From the NCBI GenBank assembly GCA_009746045.1, contig RPFO01000082.1, positions 3,858,042 to 3,922,041 on the forward strand: a DNA stretch of 64,000 nt, in the 5' to 3' direction. A model generated the notes under the pieces. The model worked only from the letters and a program-made list of their open reading frames with translations, did not search any database and had not been told where the DNA came from. This document shows positions 1 to 10,740 of the stretch, one piece after another (position 1 is the first letter of the stretch; each line of letters opens with the position of its first letter). A program made the translations under genes and the position numbers. Source of the stretch: Mesostigma viride. Its lineage: Eukaryota > Streptophyta > Mesostigmatophyceae > Mesostigmatales > Mesostigmataceae.

Positions 1-52
1 TAACTACCTACTAACAGGCGTTTCTTTACAGGTGCCCGTCCGCTGGGCTTCT

Positions 53-2238
53 TTACACCCCCTCCCGCACATCTGCGCCAGCCTTCCCTTGAGGTTTTCG
101 TTTGCCCTGCCCTGCGGCTTGGTCTCCCCCCTTCTCTTGGAGTCGTGGGGAAGATCTGGTCGCTGGGGAAGATCTGGTCGCCAGGTACCCCTTGTCCATC
201 CACCACTCCAAATACGTTCCCTCAGGTGGCTTGAAACAGTTCCGCATCTCGTCTTGTTGTACCTTGAAAATTATGTTGGGCATCGTCCCCTTCTCCCCAT
301 TAATCCAGATTCCCTTTTCGTCACACCCTTCTGCCCAAAATTTAACGCACCACACGCCCGTTTTATCCACCTTTCGAACGACTCCATGCACCAGGAACGT
401 GTCGACGTGGAAATCAGGCATGTGTGCCAGCTTCATTGGGTCTGCATTGAGTTTAGCCACCGAATCAGCAGCCCACGTGGGCTTCCACAACGTATCAAGG
501 CGCTGGAGTTGGTTCTTCCGATACTGGCAAAATTCACCGCCGTGCTTGCACAATACCGAAACCGGACATCCAACAGGCGAGCGGGGCACGACCCGTTTCC
601 CCCCCACACACCTTCCAGATTCTCCATCCACGGCTGCCAACTTGGTGGTGGCACTTTCTTGTCTAGTGGCTTGGGCTGGGTTGCGGTAACTGTGACACGT
701 CTTTGTGGCGCTGGATCCTCCGGTTCCGATTCTTCCGATTCTTCCGAATCTTCCACAAACCCTTTGGGTGGGCCGGCATGCATGACATCCTTTGGCGGCT
801 CCTCTTCAGACTCGTCACCTGTGGGTGGGACAAGCAATGACGAGCGGCGCAATTAGTTATCATTACATTCGCAAATCAAACTTGGGAATATGCAAACATC
901 ATAATTTAACCGACCATATTCACTCAGATTAACTTACCCTTTGACAGATGACTAGCCGTTGCTCTTGATCGAACGTGCCCGCCAGGCGAAAGGAGCTTTT
1001 TGCAGTAGTCGACGGCACGCCCCAGCATCCCCCCCCCGACGCCCCCGAATTCCCCTTCGAGCCTCCCTCCCCTCCCCCCCCTCCTTCCCCCCTTCCCCCG
1101 ATGCGCCGGTCGACCCGCCCCCCTCTCCGCCCTTCGACCCGCCCCCCTCTCCGCCCTTTGACCCGCCCCCCTCTCCACCCTTCGACCCGCCCCCCTCTCC
1201 GCCCTTGGACCCGCCCCCCTCTCCGCCCTTTGACCCGCCCCCCTCTCCACCCTTCTCTCCGCCCCCCTCTCCGCCCTTCGACCCGCCCCCCTCTCCGCCC
1301 CCCTCACCGCCCTTCTCTCCGCCCCCCTCTCCGTCCTTCGACCCCCTCCCCTCTCCGCCCTTCGACCCGCCCCCCTCTCCGTCGTTCGACCCCCCCCCTC
1401 TCCGCCCTTCGACCCGCCCCCCTCTCCGCCCTTCGAACCCCCCCCTCTCCGTCCTTCGACCCGCCCCCCTTATCACCACCCTCATTCCCGCCCCCCTCAT
1501 CACCGCCGTCACCATCATCACCAACCTCCTCCCCATCATCACCCCCTGTGACCCGACATCCTCATCATCCCCCTCCGGCCGAACGCCGCCATCATGAGGG
1601 TAGGGCGTCCCCATTGAGACGTCTTCGGCCGCGGGGGTCTCCGAGGCGGCGCGCTTCCGGCGTTTCTTTTTGGTGCCAGCGCCTGCCGTCTCCAGCTGAC
1701 GCTTCTGGGCTGCACCCGCAATTTCCTTGCCCGAACGGCCGTTGGGATTGGAAATATCCTCCCCCTGTGGCCGCTTCCCAAGTACCTTCAGAAGGACCTT
1801 AAACCCATCCACCTGCTCCTTTGACCCAATGAAGATCACGGGTGGGTTGAAGAATCCCGTGAAATCGCTTAGGTACGACGACCAGTCGTCCTTCACACCA
1901 TTGAAATCTCCACAATCCTTCGCCGCCTTCCAGTCCCTTTTCTCCACCCACGAACCCGTTCGACCCTTCAACAATTCCTCATCATTCCACAGCTTGGCGT
2001 GATGTTCCAAATTCAGCAGCACTACCCCATTCTTGATATCTGGCTGGTTCAACCCCTTCCTCTTCGCAACAAATTCGAACCCCTCCATTGCATTAAGTAC
2101 CACTTGAGCCAACCGTGTCGGCCCATCGCTTTTCTCCCACGCGAAAGTCTTCATCATGAACTCACAGGTCTCTTCCCCGTCAGACGTGTAAACTCTCTTA
2201 GAAATCCACGGGCCCTGCTGCTCGATTTCGGATGCCAT
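53..2238 (-). CDS. Gly-rich, basic-patch nuclear-type protein, two coding exons (unknown function)
   Basis: Read on the minus strand. Exon 1 runs 2238-938 from an ATG preceded by GGAG and ends at a strong GTAAGT donor. A 119-nt intron (937-819) ends in a CCCACCCACAG acceptor. Exon 2 runs 818-53 to a TAA. The first ~200 residues are ordinary protein with a basic patch (KKKRRKR, near residue 200) suggesting nuclear import. A Gly/Glu/Lys-rich 8-residue repeat follows. Exon 2 begins acidic (Ser/Glu runs) and continues with a Cys/Trp-containing domain of unknown type. One frame does not run through: two single-base additions in the Gly-repeat part of exon 1 and one at the C7 run 599-605 restore it, and then the phase across the intron matches exactly (about 689 aa). 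The product family is not recognised. The donor-like GTACC near residue 230 of exon 2 could mean a further intron. Confidence 0.6.
1060..1475. repeat. Coding minisatellite for Gly/Glu/Lys octapeptide repeat
   Basis: Imperfect repeats of about 16-24 bp (gacccgcccccctctccgcc on the plus strand). On the minus strand they encode runs resembling SKGGEGGG. Runs of six or more C are frequent, so frame is easily lost here. This is where exon 1 of the surrounding gene must gain two bases to meet its intron phase. Confidence 0.8.
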
Positions 2239-2833
2239 CTCCTCCGACCCAAACTTCCGCGGGGGTTCCCGCTTCTCCCCCCCCCTTTTTTGGCGACCCG
2301 ACTGGACGTCCTCTGGGTGGTTTTACCGGATTAGGATACATTTTTTTGTCTAGGATACATTTGATGCAGTGTGCAGTTTTCAGATGTGTTTGTGGGGGTT
2401 GATTGCGCCTAGCATGCATTTTATTGAAGCAATGAGTTTCCCAAGATATACATTATATAAACTAAGACAATTGACCCATTAACGCAATGAGACAACATCA
2501 ATGAGACAACATATGCCAATTGAAGGCTGCCCGCAACTTTATTCCAAGCTCATTATTATATGATTCCAAGACCATAACTCTTCCAAGACCGTACATCTTC
2601 AAGATATAGCACTACAGACACCCACGCGGCTTCCTCGGTCATCACGCTCCTCCTCCAAGACAACTCAACCTTACAGGACGCTGGGCCATCATACGTCCGG
2701 AATAATTGTGTCACTTATTACATAACCAAACTTTTTGAGGGATCGCCACGGTTGCATGGTTTCAACACATGCGCCCTGCACTCATGTGCATCAAAGGTGT
2801 TGCGTAGTGCCAACTCAGTGTCAAAGAACTGAT
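2239..2833. other. Intergenic, with one copy of a dispersed 29-bp repeat
   Basis: AT-rich spacer between two minus-strand genes. Positions 2315-2343 hold a 29-bp sequence (starts GGGTGGTTTTACC, ends ATACATTT) found identically but inverted at 11542-11570. A weak open stretch on the minus strand (about 2704-2565) could be an exon but has no clear splice acceptor. No RNA gene or promoter motif could be recognised. Confidence 0.5.
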
Positions 2834-4648
2834 TCAATAATATTTCCCGTATGGCCATGAAGGCCCACATGAGTTAAACATGGCCGAGAGTGATTGCATC
2901 ATCCTTCTTGGCGACATCGGTCTTGACGACGTCGATGGGGAAGACGGCAGCACCTGCATGTGAACAAAAGAATCCATGAACTGTGGCATCCAAAGGCAAC
3001 AACATATTAGCATCCCATTGAACACGCAGCCACGCTGACCCGGCCATCCAGCCGCCCACGCAGCCACAGAGCCAGCCAGCCACGCAGTGACGCACCCACC
3101 CAGCCACACATCCACGCATCCACGCACCCGGCACCCCACCCCCCCCCAGCCAGCCACGCAGCCACGCAGCCACGCAGCCACGCAGCAGCGCAGCCACGCA
3201 GCCACACAGCCACGCACCCTCCTTTCCAGCCACGCAGCCACGCAGCCACGCAGCCACGCAGCCACGCAGCCACGCAGCCACGCAGCCACGCAGCCACGCA
3301 GCCACGCAGCCACGCAGCCACGCAGCCACGCAGCCACGCAGCCACGCAGCCACGCAGCCACGCAGCCACGCAGCAGCGCAGCTACGCAGCCACACAGCCA
3401 CGCACCCTCCTTTCCAGCCAAGCAGCCACGCAGCCACGCAGCCACGCAGCAGCGCAGCCACGCAGCCACACAGCCACGCACCCTCCTTTCCAGCCACGCA
3501 GCCACGCAGCCACGCAGCAGCGCAGCCACGCAGCCACACAGCCACGCACCCTCCTTTCCAGCCAAGCAGCCACGCAGCCACGCAGCCACACAGCCACGCA
3601 GCCACGCAGCCACGCAGCAGCGCAGCCACGCAGCCACACAGCCACGCAGCAGCGCAGCCACGCAGCCACGCAGCCACGCAGCCACGCAGCAGCGCAGCCA
3701 CGCAGCAGCGCAGCCACGCAGCCACACAGCCACGCACCCTCCTTTCCAGCCACGCAGCCACGCAGCCACGCAGCCACGCAGCCACGCAGCCACGCAGCCA
3801 CGCAGCCACGCAGCAGCGCAGCCACGCAGCCACACAGCCACGCACCCTCCTTTCCAGCCAAGCAGCCACGCAGCCACGCAGCCACGCAGCCACGCAGCCA
3901 CGCAGCAGCGCAGCCACGCAGCCACACAGCCACGCAGCCACGCAGCCACGCAGCCACGCAGCCACGCAGCCACGCAGCCACGCAGCCACGCAGCCATGCA
4001 GCCACGCAGCCACGCAGCAGCGCAGCCACGCAGCCACACAGCCACGCACCCTCCTTTCCAGCCACGCAGCCACGCAGCCACGCAGCCACGCAGCCACGCA
4101 GCAGCGCAGCCACGCAGCCACACAGCCACGCACCCTCCTTTCCAGCCAAGCAGCCACGCAGCCACGCAGCCACGCAGCAGCGCAGCCACGCAGCCACACA
4201 GCCACGCACCCTCCTTTCCAGCCAAGCAGCCACGCAGCCACGCAGCCACGCAGCCACGCAGCCACGCAGCCACGCAGCCACGCAGCCACGCAGCCACGCA
4301 GCCACGCAGCAGCGCAGCCACGCAGCCACACAGCCACGCACCCTCCTTTCCAGCCAAGCAGCCACGCAGCCACGCAGCAGCGCAGCCACGCAGCCACACA
4401 GCCACGCACCCTCCTTTCCAGCCAAGCAGCCACGCAGTCACACAGTCAAATCCCCCCTACACCCCCCCCCCACACACACCCCCACCCCACCCACTCAACA
4501 CTACACGAATGACTCACAAAGAACTGCTGCACCACCGATGATCCCTGCGGGAACTGCTCTGCTGCCGACGGTCCCTGCGAAAACTGCTGCAGTGCCGACA
4601 ATGCCTGTGGAAACTGCGACATTGCCGACGCTGCCTGCGGGAACTGAA

Positions 4649-4719
<71 letters not shown>

Positions 4720-4756
4720 AGTTGTTGCTGCAGTTGCTGCTGCAGTTGCTGCTGCA

Positions 4757-4795
<39 letters not shown>

Positions 4796-5143
4796 GCTGG
4801 ACCACTTGTTTCTGCACCTCTTGACGCAGCTGCAAACCAAGCTCTTCAACCTTCTTGCTTTGGTTCTCCATAGCTCGTTGCATCTCTCTCATCGTCTGTT
4901 CCACGCCCACCAGTACGGGGGTCGGCGGCGGCAGCGGCTGGGTACGCTCTGGCTGGGTGCGCTCTGGCTGCCGTGCAGGACCTTGCCACATCGGCCGGCG
5001 CATTGGTGGTTTGCACCGGCCAAAAAATCTACTTTCATGGCACCAGATTTCTTTCCTAGCACCCATTTCCTACAATCGTCCCCGGCATAACACAAATCAA
5101 TCAATTCGTCCATGTCATCGCTTCGGCTATCAGCATCGGGCAT
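2834..5143 (-). CDS. Poly-glutamine protein, two exons with satellite-filled intron
   Basis: Minus strand. Exon 1 is 5143-4518 (ATG, MPDADSRSDD...) and ends at GTGAGT. The intron is 4517-2954, ending TTCACATGCAG. Exon 2 is 2953-2834 and encodes a short Ser/Pro/Arg-rich tail ending GKYY before TGA. The exon 1 product has an acidic N-terminus, a Cys/Arg-rich stretch, a Pro-rich linker, a coiled-coil-like segment and then about 46 residues of almost pure Gln followed by Phe/Gln/Ser-rich repeats. Such composition is typical of transcriptional regulators, but no domain was recognised. The frame breaks at the T6 run (plus strand A6 5022-5027). One added base makes exon 1 exactly 209 codons, in phase with exon 2. 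An alternative last-exon frame would end in DAITLGHV, but its phase does not fit. Confidence 0.55.
3010..4440. repeat. 8-bp satellite CGCAGCCA with higher-order units, intronic
   Basis: About 170 copies of CGCAGCCA, broken at intervals by GCAGCAGCG and by a block containing CACGCACCCTCCTTTCCAGC, which recurs about ten times and creates a higher-order repeat. It lies wholly inside the intron of the poly-Gln gene. Because 8 is not a multiple of 3, every frame yields the same repetitive 8-residue peptide, so the long open frames here are not genes. Confidence 0.93.
4647..4792. repeat. CAG/CTG trinucleotide run encoding poly-Gln
   Basis: GCTGCTGCT on the plus strand, read as CAG codons on the minus strand in the poly-Gln gene. 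It is interrupted by a few CAGTTG units, which encode Gln too. The interruptions suggest a stabilised rather than freshly expanded tract. Confidence 0.9.
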
Positions 5144-5317
5144 AGTTCCCGTGGCTAGTGCCCATCATTCTTTCCACCTTGAGCGGGGCGAAGTCACGAA
5201 TTCAAGCGCGAAGTGCATTTGAATCAAGCGGGAACTGGGTGACACTCCTTGAAGACGTGCAGCTCCAAGGCATGCAAATGATGCAATGTATGAAAGATAC
5301 GATACGCAAAGTTCAGG

Positions 5318-6258
5318 TGTTCAGGTGAAGCCGTGAAGACGTGGTGAAGACAGGTGAAGACGCGGTGAAGACGTGAAGACGTGAAGACGTGAAGACGTGA
5401 AGACGTGAAGACACGATACGGCAAGTTCAGGTGAAGTTCAGGTGTTCAGGTGAAGCCGTGAAGACGTGAAGACGTGAAGCCGTGAAGACGTGGTGAAGAC
5501 AGGTGAAGACGCGGTGAAGACGTGAAGACGTGAAGACGTGAAGACGTGAAGACGTGAAGACACGATACGGCAAGTTCAGGTGAAGTTCAGGTGTTCAGGT
5601 GAAGCCGTGAAGACGTGAAGACGCGAAGACGTGAAGACGTGGTGAAGACAGGTGAAGACGCGGTGAAGACGTGAAGACGTGAAGACGTGAAGACGTGAAG
5701 ACGTGAAGACACGATACGGCAAGTTCAGGTGAAGTTCAGGTGTTCAGGTGAAGCCGTGAAGCCGTGAAGACGTGAAGCCGTGAAGACGTGGTGAAGACAG
5801 GTGAAGACGCGGTGAAGACGTGAAGACGTGAAGACGTGAAGACGTGAAGACGTGAAGACACGATACGGCAAGTTCAGGTGAAGTTCAGGTGTTCAGGTGA
5901 AGCCGTGAAGCCGTGAAGCCGTGAAGCCGTGAAGACGTGGTGAAGACAGGTGAAGACGCGGTGAAGACGTGAAGACGTGAAGACGTGAAGACGTGAAGAC
6001 GTGAAGACACGATACGGCAAGTTCAGGTGAAGTTCAGGTGTTCAGGTGAAGCCGTGAAGACGTGAAGACGTGAAGCCGTGAAGACGTGGTGAAGACAGGT
6101 GAAGACGCGGTGAAGACGTGAAGACGTGAAGACGTGCATGCAAGGTATCAAAGATACGATACGCCGCAAGTTCAGGTGAAGTCGTGAAGACGTGAAGACG
6201 TGAAGACGTGAAGACGTGAAGACGTGAAGACGTGAAGACGTGAAGACCAGGACTGTCA
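5318..6258. repeat. 8-bp satellite CGTGAAGA in ~149-bp higher-order units
   Basis: Runs of CGTGAAGA form higher-order units of about 149 bp. Each unit carries a short block with CACGATACGGCAAGTTCAGG followed by tandem GTTCAGGTGAA. Five to six units are visible (block starts near 5411, 5560, 5709, 5859 and 6007). This is the second 8-bp satellite within 3 kb, with an unrelated unit sequence. Confidence 0.92.
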
Positions 6259-6349
6259 CGTGAAGACTGGGACGTGAAGGCAAGTTGCAGCACTCGGCCG
6301 CTGCAGTCGCACGCAGGTAGAAACGAGTATTGCTGCTTGAATCTGTCAA

Positions 6350-6650
6350 GACCCCATCGAATGTAAAACATGTTTTTCGTAAAGAAATCCGACTCGTGGG
6401 CGGGCTTTACATATTGCTTCTGTCCAAGCACTACCGGATGTAAAACAGTATACTTCTTGAAGAAATAAGTTGGGGCTTTGTTGGGCGTCACATTTGACCG
6501 GTGGGCGGAGTTTCCTGCTTCTGTGAAGGCGCCATGGAATGTAGATCAGTAGATTTTCTAAAGAAATCTGAGTTGTGGGCGGGGCCTTTATTGCTTGTGT
6601 CCATCCACCACCGGATGTAGAACAGTAGACTTATTGAAGGTGAATCACGA
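6350..6650. repeat. Diverged tandem repeat with GTGGGCGG core
   Basis: Two to three diverged copies sharing ACCGGATGTARAACAGTA, AAGAAAT and GTGGGCGGGGC blocks. They sit directly upstream of the CFAP299 exon region. No coding or RNA signal was seen. Confidence 0.6.
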
Positions 6651-6780
6651 TACAACAGCTGTAGTTGACAACATCATGACCGGCACATCTTTCCCCCACC
6701 GCTGCTCAACCCGGTCCCCCCCAAACTCCTCCACACTTGCCCACCTTTCCACCCTCCTCCACGGCCCGTTGTGTTTGCAG

Positions 6781-7556
6781 GCGTTGGCACAAAGGGAGGA
6801 GGCCGTGCGAGCCGGGAAACTCACGGTATGGTTTGATTTCTAGTTTTGTATTAGGACCCTAGGGTAGCTATGTTATATAGGCATGTCTGACAGCATAGCT
6901 CACCATTTCATTACCATGGGATGCTGAGCATACCATTTCCAGAGAGGTAAGTCAGTCACTCTTCGCAGTTGACAAGTCAGAGAAAGCAATCAAGTGCAGC
7001 GTTCACAACTCTTGCCGCTCGTAACCTTTTGTCTGCCCGGTTTGGCAGCTCCCTGTCTTTGCTTTCTCTCGTATTTCTTTCTTTTGTCTCTTTTCTACAT
7101 CTTTCTTTGCTAATTCTTGAATATATGATGCTATTGTAGCATCCTTCTAGCGCGGATCGCTCTTAATATCCTTCTCGCGCACGTTTCCTCGCTTTTTCTC
7201 ATGTAAGAGCGTCTTCCCTGCCCATGCAGCGTGTACCTGGTGTGTGTGGCTCTGCCTTGCCAATCACAACTGACCGACATGCTGGTCAGGCACTGCAGGT
7301 CGTTGCCCTTGCGTGTGTGAACCTGCTGTTTTGGCTGTTCCCATGGCCGCTGCGTGTGTCCGTGAATGATACCATGGGAGGGAGACTTCTCCCATGGGTC
7401 CCCTTCGCTGACACTCGTGATGTAGGTTCGCGTCGACTTGTTTCTCTCACTGTGCCCATATTGGCCTCGCACGGCTTTGTCTCTCATTCCTTGTTTGCAT
7501 GCGGCGGCGTGTAGACCATCATCTTCATCCGAGACCGCAACAGCAAGGGCCAGGAG
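6781..7556 (+). CDS. CFAP299: CFAP299 (DUF4464) fragment: two short exons
   Basis: Plus strand. Exon 6781-6825 follows a TTGTGTTTGCAG acceptor, encodes ALAQREEAVRAGKLT and ends at GTATGG. Exon 7515-7556 follows a GTGTAG acceptor, encodes TIIFIRDRNSKGQE and ends at GTGAGT. Both are phase 0, separated by a 689-nt intron. Joined, they match the conserved core of cilia- and flagella-associated protein 299 (established family; its role is in cilia). I recognise this from the pattern REE..xGKL..(V/I)IFIRDRNS.GQE. The next conserved block (ISGYIDYAHR-type) and all upstream exons were not found in the window, so this is either a gene with very long introns or a captured fragment. The downstream intron would have to contain the GC-rich array. 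Confidence 0.75.
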
Positions 7557-7744
7557 GTGAGTAATTGCTGAGGGCATGGCTCCTATCCCCTGATGAGTCT
7601 AGCGCCATGTACCACCCTCTATGCCTGCATATAGGTGACGCATTGAAAATGCAAGCATCTTACTAGAAGTAGCACGGGCCTCCGAGGTGAGATTTTGCGC
7701 AGGCCTCATGATCCCAATGGACCTGCGAAGCGCATGGCGCGCAT

Positions 7745-8710
7745 GGGCGGCCGGCCGGCGCAGCTGGCATGCGGCGGGGCGGGGCTGTCGACGGGCGGCG
7801 GGGCAGGGCCGTCGGCGCACGGGGGGCCAGCGGCGCTGCCGGTGCGCGCGGGCGGCGGGCCGGCGCACCTGGCATGCGGCGGGGCAGGGCTGTCGACGGG
7901 CGGCGGGGCGGGGCAGTCGACGGGCGGCGGGGCAGGGCCAGCGGCGCTGCCGGCGCGCGTGGGCGGCGGGCCGGCGCAGCTGGCATGCGGCGGGGCGGGG
8001 CTGTCGACGGGCGGCGGGGCAGGGCTGTCGACGGGCGGCGGGGCAGGGCCGTCGGCGCGCGGGGGGCCAGCGGCGCTGCCGGCGCGCGCGGGCGGCGGGC
8101 CGGCGCACCTGGCATGCGGTGGGTCGGGGCTGTCGACGGGCGGCGGGGCGGGGCAGTCGACGGGCGGCGGGGCAGGGCCGTCAGCGCGCGGGGGGCCAGC
8201 GGCGCTGCCGGCGCGCGTGGGCGGCGGGCCGGCGCAGCTGGCATGCGGCGGGGCGGGGCAGTCGACGGGCGGCGGGGCGGGGCAGCCGGTGCGCGGCGGG
8301 GCGGCGCCGTCGGCGGGCGGCGAGGTGGCGCAGCCAGCGCGCAGCGAGGTGGCAGCGGCGGCGCAGCCTGCATGCGGCGGGGCAGGGCTGTCGACGGGCG
8401 GCGGGGCGGGGCAGTCGACGGGCGGCGGGGCAGGGCCGTCGGCGCGCGGGGGCCAGCGGCGCTGCCGGCGCGCATGGGCGGCGGGCCGGCGCAGCTGGCA
8501 TGCGGCGGGGCGGGGCTGTCAACGGGCGGCGGGGCAGGGCCGTCGGCACGCGGGGGGCCAACGGCGCTGCCGGCGCGCGTGGGCGGCGGGCCGGCGCAGC
8601 TGGCATGCGGCGGGGCGGGGCAGCCTGTCGACGGGCTACGGGGCGGGGCAGCCGGCGCGCGGCGGGCCGGCGGCGCAGCCGGCGGGCAGCGGAGCGGCGG
8701 AGCGGCACAG
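7745..8710. repeat. Extremely GC-rich minisatellite (~110-130 bp units)
   Basis: Eight or so copies of a unit containing CTGGCATGCGGCGGGG, GTCGACGGGCGGCGGGG and GGGGGGCCAGCGGCGCTGCC. There are almost no A/T bases and repeated SalI-type GTCGAC sites. All frames stay open because stop codons are rare in such sequence, so the long Ala/Gly/Arg frames are not supported as genes. It lies between the CFAP299 exons and the next plus-strand gene. Confidence 0.9.
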
Positions 8711-8737
8711 CCGGTGCCTGAAAAACGCGGTCGCTCA

Positions 8738-10268
8738 ATGAAGGTGCACCACGCCGTCTTCTTCCAGGTACAGGGCAACACAGAGACCTGGTTGTCCTAC
8801 CGGACCACGGAGTCCCAAAAGACGCCGTGGCAGCCCGCGGGGACTCGACAGGAAGGCGCGCCACGGTGCGGGAAGGCGATGACACAGCCATACAGGTTTG
8901 ATGCGGAGGGGCGGCCGCTGTTTGGCGTCCGACTTGTGGATCCAGACCGCATTCCGATGTTGCAGGACACCCCAGCCTTCGCACCATTGAACATGGAGTT
9001 TCTGGGGAAGGAGCTGGAGTCGATCAAAACAAGGGTCGAGAAGTTGCCCCATGGCATCTGGCAGTGGTACTTTCCGCCCGACACCATCAAGCCAAACAAG
9101 GCCTTTTTTCGCAAGTCAAGTCCCACATGCCCCTGAGGAGGTGCCTGAGGAGTGGCGCCCTTTGCCGTGGCCATCTCGCGCGGACATCTCCGCCCTGCGT
9201 GAGCACGATGCAGCGCCTGAACCACCACCGACGCAAGAAGAGCACTTCATGGCGTTGGTCGACGCAGAGGCGGTGCGCGTCACCCCGCTGGTAGACCGAG
9301 TTCGTCATGATGGCCACACACAGCAGGAATGGGCGGCAGAAGACAGGGCCATGGCAGCCAAGGTCGCTTACTTGAAGCGCATGCAAGGCGTTGAGAAAGG
9401 CTCCGCTGTTCTATACTGGCACCCTTCAGCTGGTATTCTCTGCAACTCGAAGCTCACGTGGACTCCAGTCCTCGTTGGCATCATCAAGGAGGTGGTTGCG
9501 AAGGAGGATGGCGGCCAACCTTCTATTGAGCTCTTTGTATACCGCGCTAAGCATTTGCATGACACGTGGCACCCGTGGAATACAGACATTGCGCAATGGC
9601 CCCATCCGCCAACCACTGCGGCGCACACGGTGATCATCACCGCCTCAGACCTCGTCTTGACACAAGTGGTGGGCAAGCGAGGTCAGCCGCCCCATGGAGT
9701 CTCCTTGGGTGCGAACAAAAAGCTCACCAAGGAGTGCCTAAAGGCGCTGAAGGAGGTGCCCTATGACGCGGAACACCCGGTCGTGAAGTGGCAAGATGCT
9801 GAATGCTCAAAGGGCATCGTCGGCATGGCGAAGGCATGCTGGGAAGGCGTAACGCTGCAGGTCAAGAGTGGCAGCCGCAACCTCGTAGGGCAAGTCGTGT
9901 GTCATTGGGCGTCGGAGCGTGTGACATCCGCGGACGGTCGCACCGAAAGCCGGGACGGCAGGTACCATGGTCGTGTCGCTGTTGTCGACACGCAAAACGA
10001 CATGGTAGCCATGTACTGGGGTGCCCGTTGGGAGGAGGACGCGGTTTCTTGCGTGCCTCTCCACGAGCTGGAGGCACAGATCTGCGGGTGCCCCGGTGTG
10101 GTCGTCCCTGCGTTGCAAGCGCCGGATATCACCCTGGCCGAGGCTCGATTGCGCGAGATGGTTCCACCCAGCGACGTTGTGGCGGAGAACAACAACGCAG
10201 GCGCCTCCCGGCGTCGGAAGCGAGCGCTCATCCTTGCCGATGACGATGACGACGACGACGACTGCTGA
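8738..10268 (+). CDS. Hypothetical protein, ~500 aa, Asp-rich C-terminus
   Basis: Starts at ATG 8738, or as an exon at 8768 after TCTTCTTCCAG, and ends at TGA after eight Asp codons. The N-terminal part carries YRFDAEGRPLFGVRLVDPD and a Trp-rich segment. The middle has YWHPSAGILCNSKLTWTPVLVG, and a similar strand-rich segment (GRYHGRVAVVDTQNDMVAMYWG) follows near residue 420. These look like small beta-barrel (chromatin-reader-like) modules, but this is only an impression. A basic patch (SRRRKRA) near the C-terminus suggests nuclear location. The frame changes at the T6 run 9104-9109. Removing one T makes the coding length exactly 510 codons, the opposite sign to the other frame breaks in this window. 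No family was recognised. Confidence 0.6.
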
Positions 10269-10725
10269 AGCGCAAGCAGCGTTGTTGTCATTGAGCTGCT
10301 CATGTGCTGCTGCTGCTGCTGTGCTGCCATGCTACTGCTGCTGCATTGCTGCCGTGCTGCTGCTGTGCTATTGTGCTGATGTGTTGCTGCATTGCTGCCG
10401 TGCCGCTGATGTATTGCTGTCGTGCTGCTGTGTTGATGCACTGCTGCATTGCTGCCGTGCTGCTGAGCTAGTACTGCCTATTAGTGAATTTCCTATCAAT
10501 GGACTATAGTCCACTGATAGGAAATTCAGGAATCGGCATACTAAGTTGCTGCTGCGCTGACTTGTGCTCCTGCTATGCGGCCGTGTTGATGTGCTACAGT
10601 TGTGCTGCTGCTGTGCTACGGTCATGCTGCTGCTGTGTTGCTGGGCTGATGTGTTGTTGCATTGATGTAGTGGCTATTGTTCCGCTACTACAATTTGCTA
10701 CTGATGCCGCTGCTGGTGCTTTTTT
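10264..10725. repeat. Imperfect CTG/GCTGCTGTG low-complexity tract
   Basis: Degenerate GCTGCTGTGCTG repeats directly after the stop codon of the Asp-rich protein gene, interrupted by a 42-bp palindrome. The composition suggests an old trinucleotide-type expansion in a 3-prime untranslated region. Confidence 0.75.
10486..10527. other. 42-bp near-perfect palindrome
   Basis: Two 21-bp arms beginning GAATTTCCTATCA meet at ACTATAGT with no spacer and differ at one position. It interrupts the CTG-rich tract and has a clearly different, AT-rich composition. It could be a tiny inserted element, a hairpin in the transcript or a recombination scar. Confidence 0.85.
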
Positions 10726-10740
10726 GCATGTCAGTGCCCG

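Noticed and set aside
3007-4541. Frames rich in SHAATQPR or WLRGCVAA
   Set aside because: 8-bp satellite in an intron; the same peptide appears in every frame.
7131-7577. Protein frames on either strand at 7.1-7.6 kb
   Set aside because: They overlap the CFAP299 intron, lack coding character, and end at random stops.
7599-9136. Ala/Gly/Arg/Pro-rich proteins on both strands
   Set aside because: GC content so high that stop codons are nearly absent. Only the part after about 8738 looks coding.
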